Notes under the pieces: model-generated
What the model saw: the letters and a program-made list of their open reading frames with translations, nothing else
Told to the model about the DNA's origin: nothing
Databases searched by the model: none
Shown: positions 33,678-40,844 of the stretch, piece by piece
Position numbering within the stretch: position 1 is the stretch's first letter
How the letters are laid out: each line of letters starts with the position of its first letter
From: Streptomyces marinisediminis
GTDB lineage: Bacteria; Actinomycetota; Actinomycetes; Streptomycetales; Streptomycetaceae
Length of the DNA: 64,000 bases
Assembly: GCF_026262575.1 (NCBI RefSeq)
Contig: NZ_JAPKFL010000019.1
Span: 1-64,000, forward strand
Reading direction: 5' to 3'
Translations under genes and position numbers: made by a program

Positions 33678-35686
33678 TGCCCGGCCTCCGGGGCAGCGAA
33701 CCGCTCGACGTGCGCCCCCGCCTCGTCGCGCGCCTCGTCGTGCGCCCCCGCCTCGTCGTACGCCCCAGCGAGGTAGGCCCGGCGCGCGGCGGCGCGGGCG
33801 ACCTTGCCGCTGGAGGTGCGCGGCACCGACCCCGGTGGCAGCAGCCGCACGTCGTGGGCGGCCACGCCGTGCCGGGCCGAGACCGCGCCGCGGACGGCCG
33901 CCGCCACCTCCGCGGGCGGCGCCTGGCCGGCGCGCGCCGTCTCGGCCACCAGCACCAGGCGCTCGCCCGGGTCCCCGGCGGCGTCCGTTGGCGCCGGGAC
34001 GGCGAACGCGGCCACGTGGTGCGGGCGGACGGCGGCGTGCGCCTGCTCGGCCGTCAGCTCCAGGTCCTGCGGGTAGTGGTTGCGGCCGCCCACGATGACC
34101 AGGTCCTTCAGGCGGCCGGTGACGTACAGCTCGCCCTCGTGCAGCACGCCCAGGTCGCCGGTGCGCAGCCACGGCCCGCCCGCGTCGTCCGGCAGCGTGC
34201 CGGCGAAGGCGCGGCGGCCCTCCTCGTCCGGGTTCCAGTAGCCGCGCGCGACGTTGGGCCCGCGCAGCCACAGCTCGCCCACCCGGCCGGGCGGCAGCGG
34301 CGTCCCCGACTCCGGTGCCACGACGCGCAGTTCCTGCCCGGCGGGCAGGCCGCAGGAGACGTAGACGCCGCCCGCCTCCGGGGCGGCGGGCGGCCGGGCG
34401 GTGCCCGCGGCCAGCGCCTCGCGGTCCAGCACGGTGGTGCGCGGCGGCCGTCCCGCGCGGCTCGCCGCGGCCAGCACCGTCGCCTCGGCCATGCCGTAGG
34501 AGGGCCGGTGCGCCTCGGGCCGCAGCCCGCACGGGGCGAACGCCGCCTGGAACCGCTCCACCGTGGCCGCCCGCACCGGCTCCGCGCCGTTGATCATCAC
34601 CCGCACGTCGTCCAGCCGCAGCCAGTCCTTCTCCTCCGGGCCGACGCGGGCGGCGGCGAGGTCGTAGGCGAAGTTCGGCGCCGCGGTGACCGTGCGCGGG
34701 TGCGTGGACAGCAGCCGCAGCCAACGGCCCGGACGGCGCAGGAACGCGGCCGGGTCCATCAGCACGGCGTGCAGCCCGCAGACGACGGGCGAGGCCACCG
34801 CGAGCACCAGCCCCATGTCGTGGAAGAGCGGCAGCCAGCTCACCACCGTGTGGCCGCTGCCGGGCCCGAACCCGTAGGCGTCGCACACCTGCCGGACGTT
34901 GGCCAGCACGTTGGCGTGACCGATGACGGCTCCGGTGGGACGGCGCGTCGAGCCCGAGGTGTACTGGAGGTAGGCGACACCCTCCGGCTCACCGGCCGCC
35001 GCGCGGTGACCGGCGGGCCGGTGGTGACCGGCGGCTCCACCCTCCTCGGCGGCCGCCTCCACGTCGACGACCAGCGGACGGCCCGGCACGGTGCGGCGGG
35101 ACGCGCGGGGCTCGCCGGGGTCGGGCGTGCCGGGGTCGGGCGTGCCGGGGGCGGGCTGGCCGGGGGCGGGCTGGCCGGGGGCGAGCCCGGCCACCAGCTC
35201 GCGCACGTCCGCCTCGTGCGCGGCGGTCGTGAGGACGGCGGCGGGCGCGCAGTCCGCGAACGTCGCCGCCAGCCGGTCCGCGTGCCCCGAGCGCCCCGGC
35301 GGCATCAGCGGCACCGCCACGGCACCGGACCGCTGCGCCGCGAGCACGGCCACGAGGTAGTCCACACCCTGCGGCGCCAGCACCGCCACCCGCGCACCGG
35401 GCTCGACGCGCGCCGCCAGCCACCCCGCCACCGCCGCCGTACGGCGCTCCAGCTCCGCCCAGGACACGGTGGTCGCCGTGCCCCGGGCGGAGTGGGCGAA
35501 GTCGACGAAGGTCACGGCCCGCGCGTCCGGCCGCTCCCGGGCCCAGTGGCGCAGCCAGCCGTCGAGCGACCCGGGCTCGGCGGGCGCCTGCGCCGGGGCG
35601 GCGGACCCCGTGGCGGGCGCCGCCGCGGAAGCTGTCGCGGACGGTGCGCGGGCGGGCACCGTGCTCGGGGATGTGGGGGTGGGCAT
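33674..35686 (-). CDS. Fatty-acyl-AMP ligase, FadD32-like
   Basis: The 670-aa protein starts with an Ala/Pro/Ser-rich head of 40 residues. Its adenylation motifs are YTSGSTRRPTGAV near residue 242, SWLPLFHDMGL, SYGMAEATV, GELWLRGPNVARGYW and RLKDLVIVGGRNHYPQDLE, ending in PRTSSGKVARAAARRAYL. FVDFAHSARGTATTVSWAEL near residue 60 and the NHYPQDLE segment are FadD32-type features. Such enzymes activate a fatty acid as acyl-AMP and load it on the N-terminal ACP of the synthase. ATG at 35686 has GGAGAG 9 nt upstream; TTG at 35701 is an in-frame alternative. A Pro/Gly-rich repeat insert lies near residue 170-195. Confidence 0.9.
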   Translation of the reverse strand: MPTPTSPSTVPARAPSATASAAAPATGSAAPAQAPAEPGSLDGWLRHWARERPDARAVTFVDFAHSARGTATTVSWAELERRTAAVAGWLAARVEPGARVAVLAPQGVDYLVAVLAAQRSGAVAVPLMPPGRSGHADRLAATFADCAPAAVLTTAAHEADVRELVAGLAPGQPAPGQPAPGTPDPGTPDPGEPRASRRTVPGRPLVVDVEAAAEEGGAAGHHRPAGHRAAAGEPEGVAYLQYTSGSTRRPTGAVIGHANVLANVRQVCDAYGFGPGSGHTVVSWLPLFHDMGLVLAVASPVVCGLHAVLMDPAAFLRRPGRWLRLLSTHPRTVTAAPNFAYDLAAARVGPEEKDWLRLDDVRVMINGAEPVRAATVERFQAAFAPCGLRPEAHRPSYGMAEATVLAAASRAGRPPRTTVLDREALAAGTARPPAAPEAGGVYVSCGLPAGQELRVVAPESGTPLPPGRVGELWLRGPNVARGYWNPDEEGRRAFAGTLPDDAGGPWLRTGDLGVLHEGELYVTGRLKDLVIVGGRNHYPQDLELTAEQAHAAVRPHHVAAFAVPAPTDAAGDPGERLVLVAETARAGQAPPAEVAAAVRGAVSARHGVAAHDVRLLPPGSVPRTSSGKVARAAARRAYLAGAYDEAGAHDEARDEAGAHVERFAAPEAGQ

Positions 35687-35777
35687 GGCGGTGCTCTCCA
35701 ATGCTCATGGTGGGCGCCTGCTCACAAGGGGGGCGCCGACGAAGCGGGAGACGGAACTCGGCCGTGGGGGACGGCTC

Positions 35778-35807
35778 AGTATTCGAAGTCGGTCATGGCG
35801 TTGTCAA
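35778..35807 (-). promoter_or_regulatory. Housekeeping-type promoter of the FAAL-PKS-AccD-esterase operon
   Basis: On the minus strand TTGACA (35807-35802) is followed after 18 nt by AATACT (35783-35778). This is the best SigA/HrdB-like promoter seen in the window. It would start a leader of about 85 nt before ATG 35686. The sequence around it is notably A+T richer than its surroundings. Confidence 0.65.
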
Positions 35808-36171
35808 CGCTGAATTGTGCGTTTGCCGTGGTGGTTGAATTCTGTGCGTTGTCTGTCAGTTCGGTGAGTGTGTCGAGCGTCGCGACTATGCCCCGGGTGA
35901 CAACTTTTCCGACGCTCCTGCCTGCGCAAACTCCAGCCCGGGCACCGGCGTTGCGGTCGGGCGGACCGGGTGGCTAACCTCCCGGGACCGGAAGCGCCAC
36001 CCCCCGCCTTCCCGCGCGCGGAAAAATTCCGAACCCGCCGACTCGCCCTTTCCGCCCCCGCGCGCAAAAACGCTCGCCGCCGAAATACCCGGCACGACTC
36101 CGCCCCTTTCCACCACCCCCCGAGCCGCAATCCCCGGGCCCCGGGCTGGCCACCACACCGCGCACCGGCAC

Positions 36172-36220
36172 CACCTGTCACCTGTCACCTGCCACCTGCC
36201 ACCTGCCACCGGCCACCTCG
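36172..36220. repeat. Seven tandem heptamers, consensus CACCTGY
   Basis: Seven 7-bp units follow each other without a gap: CACCTGT twice, CACCTGC three times, CACCGGC and CACCTCG. They lie about 250 bp upstream of the PPTase start and 365 bp upstream of the FAAL promoter. Direct repeats of this kind can be SARP-type activator sites or a simple slippage product. Confidence 0.85.
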
Positions 36221-36444
36221 TCCGCGCGCCACCGCCCCGGCGCACCGCCCCCGCACTCCGCCCGTGCGTGCAACGGGTCTCCGGCGCGCCGGAGCCCGCG
36301 GGCCGCACCGCGCGCCCCCTCGGCTCGCGGGGTGCTTCCCCGGGCGCCCGTCCCGAGTGGTCGGCGACCGGGGCGTCCTCGCGGTGCCCGCACCGCCCGC
36401 CACCGCGCACACCGCCCGCACTGCCCGTCGGCGGCCGCAGGCCG

Positions 36445-36450
36445 TAGCAT
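36445..36450 (+). promoter_or_regulatory. Probable -10 of the PPTase gene
   Basis: TAGCAT fits TAnnnT and would give a short leader carrying the GGGAGGGAG ribosome-binding site before the PPTase start. Confidence 0.35.
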
Positions 36451-36478
36451 GCGGGGGCCGGGAGGGAGCCCTGTGACC

Positions 36479-37177
36479 ATGCCGTACACGCCAGCCGAAC
36501 TGCCCGACGGCCTCGACGCGTTCACACCGCGGCCGCCGACCCCCGACGCACCGGCCCTGTGGCTGGTCGACGTCGCCCGCCACCGGGAGACCGCCGCCCG
36601 CCTCGCCCCCGACGTGCTGGACGCCGACGAGCAGAAGCGGGCCGCGACCTTCGTGCGCCCCCAGGACCAGGACCTCTACCGCACCTCGCACGTCGCCCTG
36701 CGCCTGCTGCTCGGCGCCCACCTCGCGCTGCCGCCCGCCGAGGTGCGCTTCACCCGCCTGTCGTGCCCGGGCTGCGGTGAGCCCCACGGCCGTCCCGCCG
36801 TCGCCGACGGCGCCCTGCACCACTCCCTGTCCCACACCGGCGGCCTCGCCCTCGTCGCCCTGGCCACCACCCCCGTCGGCGTCGACGTGGAGCGGCTGCC
36901 GAGCCCGGACACCGTCGCGAACACGGCGCGGGCCCTGCACGCGCGCGAGGCCGCCGAGCTGGCCCCGCTGTCCGCCGACGACTCCCCGGCCGCCTTCGCC
37001 CGGGCCTGGACCCGCAAGGAGGCCTACCTCAAGGGCCTGGGCATCGGCCTGGGCCGCGACCCGTCCCTGGACTACGTCGGCACCGGCCCCACCGCCGCCG
37101 GCCTGCCCGGCTGGACGATCGCCGACGTGCGCGTCCCCACCGGGTACGCCGCGGCCGTCGCGCTGGCCCGTACCTGA
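36479..37177 (+). CDS. 4'-phosphopantetheinyl transferase (Sfp-type)
   Basis: The 232-aa protein contains the Sfp-type motifs: LRLLLG near residue 80, HHSLSHTGGLALVALA, the Mg-binding VGVDVERL, and the C-terminal ARAWTRKEAYLKGLG with W/KEA. It transfers phosphopantetheine from CoA to carrier-protein serines. Placed divergently beside an operon with two intact ACP sites, it probably primes the Pks13-like synthase, as PptT does in mycobacteria; this is inference. ATG at 36479 has GGGAG 10 nt upstream; GTG at 36473, two codons earlier, is equally possible. Confidence 0.9.
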   Translation: MPYTPAELPDGLDAFTPRPPTPDAPALWLVDVARHRETAARLAPDVLDADEQKRAATFVRPQDQDLYRTSHVALRLLLGAHLALPPAEVRFTRLSCPGCGEPHGRPAVADGALHHSLSHTGGLALVALATTPVGVDVERLPSPDTVANTARALHAREAAELAPLSADDSPAAFARAWTRKEAYLKGLGIGLGRDPSLDYVGTGPTAAGLPGWTIADVRVPTGYAAAVALART

Positions 37178-37236
37178 CCGTCTCCCGGGCCCGACGTCGG
37201 CGTCCCGCCGTCCCACCGTTCTGCGATCATGGACGC

Positions 37237-38163
37237 ATGCGCGCGCGATACGGAGTTCCCCTGGGAGTGGCCGCCTTCGGCGCGGCCTGCGTCGGCTACG
37301 CGGTGGGCGTCGAACCCCGCGCCTTCCGCCTGCGCCGGGTCACCGTCCCCGTCCTGCCGCCCGGGGCGCGACCCCTGAGACTGCTCCAGGTCTCCGACAT
37401 CCACATGGTGAGCGGGCAGCGCTACAAAACCCGCTGGCTCCAGTCGCTCGCCGGGCTGCGCCCCGACCTCGTCGTCAACACCGGGGACAACCTCTCCGAC
37501 CCCGAGGCCGTGCCCGACCTCCTGGACGCCCTCGGCCCCCTTCTGGAGTACCCCGGAGCCTACGTCTTCGGCTCCAACGACTACTACGGCCCCCGGCCGC
37601 GCAACCCCGCCCGCTACCTGCTGGAGAAGGCCAGCGGCCGCCACGGCCTCAACGGCAACCCGCCCGTCCAGGGCGCCCGGCACATCCCGTGGGAACCCAT
37701 GCGCGACGCCTTCGACGCCGCGGGCTGGGCCGACCTCACCAACGCCCGCGGCCGCCTCAAGCTCGACTCCTGCGACCTGGCGTTCACCGGCCTGGACGAC
37801 CCCCACATCAAGCGCGACCGCTACGACACCGTCTCCGGCGGCCCGGACCCGGACGCCGACCTCACGCTCGCCGTCGTCCACGCCCCGTACCTGCGCGTCC
37901 TGGACGCCTTCGCCGCCGACGGCTACCCGCTCATCCTGGCCGGTCACACCCACGGCGGGCAGCTCCGCGTCCCCTTCCGCGGCGCACTCGTCACCAACTG
38001 CGACCTCGACACCGCCCGCGCCCGCGGGCTGTCCACCCACACCGCGCGCGACCACCGTGCCTACCTCCACGTCTCCGCAGGCTGCGGCGCCAACCGCTAC
38101 ACCCCGGCCCGCTTCGCCTGCCCCCCGGAGGCCACCCTGCTCACCCTCACCCCACCCCGGTAA
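37237..38163 (+). CDS. Membrane-associated metallophosphoesterase
   Basis: The 308-aa protein starts with a membrane segment (GVAAFGAACVGYAVGV) and then carries the calcineurin-type metal-binding motifs: QVSDIHM, NTGDNLSD, a GNHD-position variant SNDYYG, and AGHTHGGQ. It resembles YkuE/YaeI-like phosphoesterases of unknown substrate. ATG at 37237 has GATCAT 6 nt upstream and no ribosome-binding site, so it may be leaderless. The usual neighbours are YqeY before it and tRNA-Pro after it; the 11-kb biosynthetic block separates it from YqeY here. Confidence 0.9.
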   Translation: MRARYGVPLGVAAFGAACVGYAVGVEPRAFRLRRVTVPVLPPGARPLRLLQVSDIHMVSGQRYKTRWLQSLAGLRPDLVVNTGDNLSDPEAVPDLLDALGPLLEYPGAYVFGSNDYYGPRPRNPARYLLEKASGRHGLNGNPPVQGARHIPWEPMRDAFDAAGWADLTNARGRLKLDSCDLAFTGLDDPHIKRDRYDTVSGGPDPDADLTLAVVHAPYLRVLDAFAADGYPLILAGHTHGGQLRVPFRGALVTNCDLDTARARGLSTHTARDHRAYLHVSAGCGANRYTPARFACPPEATLLTLTPPR

Positions 38164-38212
38164 CCAAATTTCGCGTCCACGCGACGGTGGGCTACAGTAG
38201 TCCCCGTTGCTT

Positions 38213-38286
38213 CGGGGTGTGGCGCAGCTTGGCAGCGCGCTTCGTTCGGGACGAAGAGGTCGTGGGTTCAAATCCCGCCACCCCGA
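38213..38286 (+). tRNA. tRNA-Pro (CGG anticodon)
   Basis: A 74-nt cloverleaf: acceptor stem CGGGGTG/CACCCCG, D arm GCGC/GCGC, anticodon stem CTTCG/CGAAG around loop TTCGGGA (anticodon CGG, reading CCG), and T arm GTGGG-TTCAAAT-CCCGC. CCA is not encoded. The 3' end forms one of two copies of an att-like repeat. Confidence 0.97.
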
Positions 38287-38288
38287 CT
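38271..38288. repeat. att-like direct repeat, left copy (3' end of tRNA-Pro)
   Basis: The 18 bases overlapping the tRNA 3' end recur at 51411-51428 with one mismatch; the last 14 (CCGCCACCCCGACT) are identical. A tRNA 3' end as core is the usual target of Streptomyces integrative elements. Confidence 0.65.
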
Positions 38289-38308
38289 GAAGAAACACCA
38301 GGTCAGGA

Positions 38309-38333
38309 GCCTGATCCGCTCAGCGGATCGGGC
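38309..38333 (+). terminator. Hairpin downstream of tRNA-Pro
   Basis: GATCCGC (38313-38319) pairs with GCGGATC (38323-38329) around a 3-nt loop, followed by a T-containing stretch. It is a reasonable tRNA terminator. Confidence 0.5.
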
Positions 38334-38561
38334 CCTTGACTTGTTTTCGGGAGTCGCTTGGGAGCCATTGGGGAGTCGGCCTCGTTCCCCGGCTCCCGGT
38401 ACCCGCGAGTCGCAGTGGCTTGCTACCTTCCCCTGAGCTCGGCTGCCCTGCCACCGGCCGGCTCCAGGCACGAGGCTGCGCGAGTCCCCGCCGGTGACAC
38501 GGCAGCGATCTTTCACAGATCACGAGCGCGTTCGTCCACTCCGTGAAGGGACATTCCCTCC

Positions 38562-39104
38562 ATGCCTTCCGGGGCCGTCCTCCAGATCAAGGTCACCCTG
38601 GCCGACATCCGTCCACCGATCTGGCGCCGCCTGCAGGTGCCCGCCGACATCACTCTGGACCGTCTGCACCGGGTGATCCAGACCGCGATGAGCTGGGAGG
38701 GCAACCACCTGCACGTCTTCGAGACGCCCATGGGAGCCTTCGGGCGCCCCGACACCGAACTCGGCCACCGTGACGAACGTGAGGTGTCGCTCCGCTCGGT
38801 GGCCCCGGCCGTCGGCGACAGGATCGGCTACACCTACGACTTCGGCGACAACTGGCTCCACCACATCCAGACCGAGAAAGCCCTCAACGGAGTTCCGGGA
38901 ACCGCCTATCCCCGCTGTGTTACCGGCCGCCGTGCATGCCCACCCGAGGACTGCGGCGGGCCTTGGGGCTACGGAGAGCTCCTCGTCGCTGTCGCGGACC
39001 CCGAGCACGAAGAGCATCGGCTCATCACCGAGTGGCTCGACGGCCCCTTCGACCCCGAGTATCTCGACGTCGACAGGGCCAACAAGCTCCTCACGGACGG
39101 TTGA
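38562..39104 (+). CDS. Plasmid pRiA4b ORF-3 family protein
   Basis: The 180-aa protein has the family signature LQIKVTLADIRPPIWRRLQVP, RLHRVIQTAMSW, and the core YTYDFGDNWLHHI followed by CVTGRRACPPEDCGGPWGY. The cysteines of the last motif probably bind metal. These proteins are common on plasmids and near IS elements; function is unknown. ATG at 38562 has GAAGGGA at a long distance. It is the first gene inside the putative integrated element. Confidence 0.88.
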   Translation: MPSGAVLQIKVTLADIRPPIWRRLQVPADITLDRLHRVIQTAMSWEGNHLHVFETPMGAFGRPDTELGHRDEREVSLRSVAPAVGDRIGYTYDFGDNWLHHIQTEKALNGVPGTAYPRCVTGRRACPPEDCGGPWGYGELLVAVADPEHEEHRLITEWLDGPFDPEYLDVDRANKLLTDG

Positions 39105-39179
39105 CCGTCCGTGAGGCCCCAAAAGCAGAGCTGCGAGATGGTCCGACGATGCACCGTCGGTTGGGAAGGCACGCCCAGG

Positions 39180-39945
39180 CTCAGCGTAGTCAACGAAGAC
39201 GGCAACCACTGATTTCCGGCTTCTTGATCGACGAGAGCGTCCGGGAGGGCGCCCGCCGCATGCTGTGGCCGTGCTGGAGGCCGAGGTCGACCAGTACATC
39301 GCCGAGCTCACGGCCGAGCGGGACGAGGCCGGTCGCCGTCAGGTCGTGCGCAACGGCCGCCACCGGCCCCGCACCGTCACCACTGCCGCCGACTCGGTAG
39401 AGGTCACCACCCCACCACGCGTGAACGACAAGCGCGTCGACGAGGCTACCGGCGGGCGCAAGAAGTTCTCCTCGAAGATCCTTCGGCCGTGGGCGAGGAA
39501 GTCCCCGAAGACCAGCAAGGGTACTGCCCCTGCTCTACCCGCGCGGACTGGCCTCAGGGGACTGCGTGCCCGCGCTGGAGCAGTTCCTCGGTACCTCGGC
39601 CGGCCTGTCGGCAGCGACGGTGACTCGGCTGGCCAAGCAGTGGAGCGACGACCACGCCGCGTTCCAGGAACGGGGCCTGCCAGGCAGCGACTACGTGTCC
39701 GTGTGGGCCGACGGTGTCCACCCCGAAGCGAGGCTCGGGCAGGCCCACGCTTTGCGTGCTGGTACTTATGGGCGTGCGCGCCGACGGCCGCGAGGAACTG
39801 ATCGCACTGGCGGAGGGCCTGCGGGAGCCGACCGAGTCGTGGGCCGACCTGCTAAGGGACTGCCGACGACGCGGCATGCGTGACCCCATGCTGGCCGTCG
39901 GCGATGGTGCGGTGGGCCTGTGGCGGGCCCTGCTGAAGCCTCCCG
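39180..39945 (+). pseudogene. IS256 family transposase remnant, frameshifted and 3' truncated
   Basis: Pieces of one mutator-type transposase occur in order but in different frames. SVVNEDGNH ends at a stop; IDESVREGARRML is followed by VLEAEVDQYIAELTAERDEAGRR, VNDKRVDEATGGRKKFSSKI, then PALEQFLGTSAGLSAATVTRL with SVWADGVHP (first catalytic Asp), and LVLMGVRADGREELIALAEG with GMRDPMLAVGDG (second Asp). Homology stops after GLWRALL at about 39940, so the last third with the catalytic Glu is missing. At least three frame changes make it inactive. No terminal inverted repeats were found. Confidence 0.85.
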
Positions 39946-40016
39946 TATGCGCTCGCCTTTCTGACGAGCACGTACGGGGCCGGGTGAGGTGCTCTGGTCG
40001 TGGCTGCGTCGCCCCC

Positions 40017-40502
40017 TCACTCGGCCGGCCGGGACATCCGTGGCTCATCGGTCGTGCACCCGAGAGACGCGTACAACGGCTCTCCCTCCGAGGTGGCGGT
40101 TAGGCTGATGCGCTTGCAGCCGCGTACCGTCATCGAGTTCATGAGCGCTGTCGCCACCGCCCGCGCGTAGCCGCGTCCGCGGAACGCCGGATCGGTGGCG
40201 ACAGTGCTGATGTCGCCGTTGCACGGCTTGCTGCTGGCGGGGCCCGGAAGCCCGAAGAAGAAGGAACCCCAGCGCACAGGCCGCCACACGGCCTGGAGCG
40301 GCGCTCACCATTGAGAGCGGCGACCGTGTCCCGGCCACCGAGTATTGCGGCGAACGCCGTCCCGCATTCCTCGCCCCAGGGACCGTCCGGCAGGTCTCTC
40401 GGCCTGGTTCGAGGGCTCCTCCGGGCAGGTCAGCGAAAGTTGGCGCATCCGCGCCAGTTCCCTGGCGTCGGCGGCCACCGCCCGTCGCACGAGCACGCTC
40501 AC
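40017..40502 (-). pseudogene. GNAT acetyltransferase, frameshifted
   Basis: An intact start (GTG 40502, preceded by GGGAGGAG) opens SVLVRRAVAADARELARMR, a normal GNAT N-terminus. The frame is lost near 40370 and the rest (GPASSKPCNGDISTVATDPAFRGRGYARAVATALM, then GCKRISLTATSEGEPLYASLGC) continues in another frame to a stop at 40017. The acetyl-CoA loop RGRGYA is preserved, so inactivation may be recent. Substrate unknown. Confidence 0.75.
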
Positions 40503-40579
40503 TACGGCTCCTCCCGTTGACACGTACGTTCTTGATTGCGGCGATGTTCTTGGGGTCCGTATCCTGCTGGACAACGCGT

Positions 40580-40830
40580 TGAAGGAGACGAGTAGCCGCA
40601 GGACCACGCGAGCAGAGAGAGCCGCCGGGAGCTGGGAAGGCGGCCTCGCGCCCCGCGGTGAAGACCCTCCCGAGCGCGGGGAGGAACGACCTCGCCCGGA
40701 GGTCCAATGCCCCGCCGGCCGGCCCCCGTCACCGGGCCCGAACGAGGCCGCCACCAGGTGGCGGCGAAAGTGCGGTGGCACCGCGAGTTGCCCTTCTCGC
40801 CCGCACTCCCAAGGGATCATGACGACGTCC
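40580..40830 (+). promoter_or_regulatory. T-box leader upstream of the extra AspRS gene
   Basis: GGTGGCACCGCGAG at 40774-40787 matches the conserved T-box sequence (TGGNACCGCG core) that pairs with the uncharged tRNA acceptor end. Upstream are AGAGAG (kink-turn-like) and a long stem region. A GAC triplet in GTGAAGACCCTC (about 40664) sits where the specifier codon is expected and would read tRNA-Asp. A short hairpin and the GGAGG ribosome-binding site of the AspRS follow. T-boxes raise expression when the cognate tRNA is uncharged. The T-box core is clear; the specifier assignment is tentative. Confidence 0.65.
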
Positions 40831-40844
40831 TTCGGAGGACCGCA

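Larger units (their letters stand above)
35687..36478. other. Divergent intergenic region of the lipid-like operon and PPTase
   Basis: Almost 800 bp. It holds the strong minus-strand promoter, an A+T-rich patch at about 35780-35930, a heptamer tandem repeat and the PPTase promoter. I see no gene with a legal start in it. Confidence 0.6.

Noticed and set aside
29151..33776. 1541-codon plus-strand frame opposite the PKS
   Set aside because: Shadow of the G+C-rich PKS gene; the minus strand carries all catalytic motifs.
35776..35889. Minus-strand open stretch ending in NAMTDFEY before the FAAL gene, resembling a small peptide
   Set aside because: It has no ATG, GTG or TTG start (the frame is open back to a TAG near 35980). 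The same bases form a strong TTGACA/AATACT promoter, whose A+T richness explains the unusual residues.
39180..39945. Active IS256 element
   Set aside because: Several frameshifts, missing catalytic Glu region and no terminal repeats.
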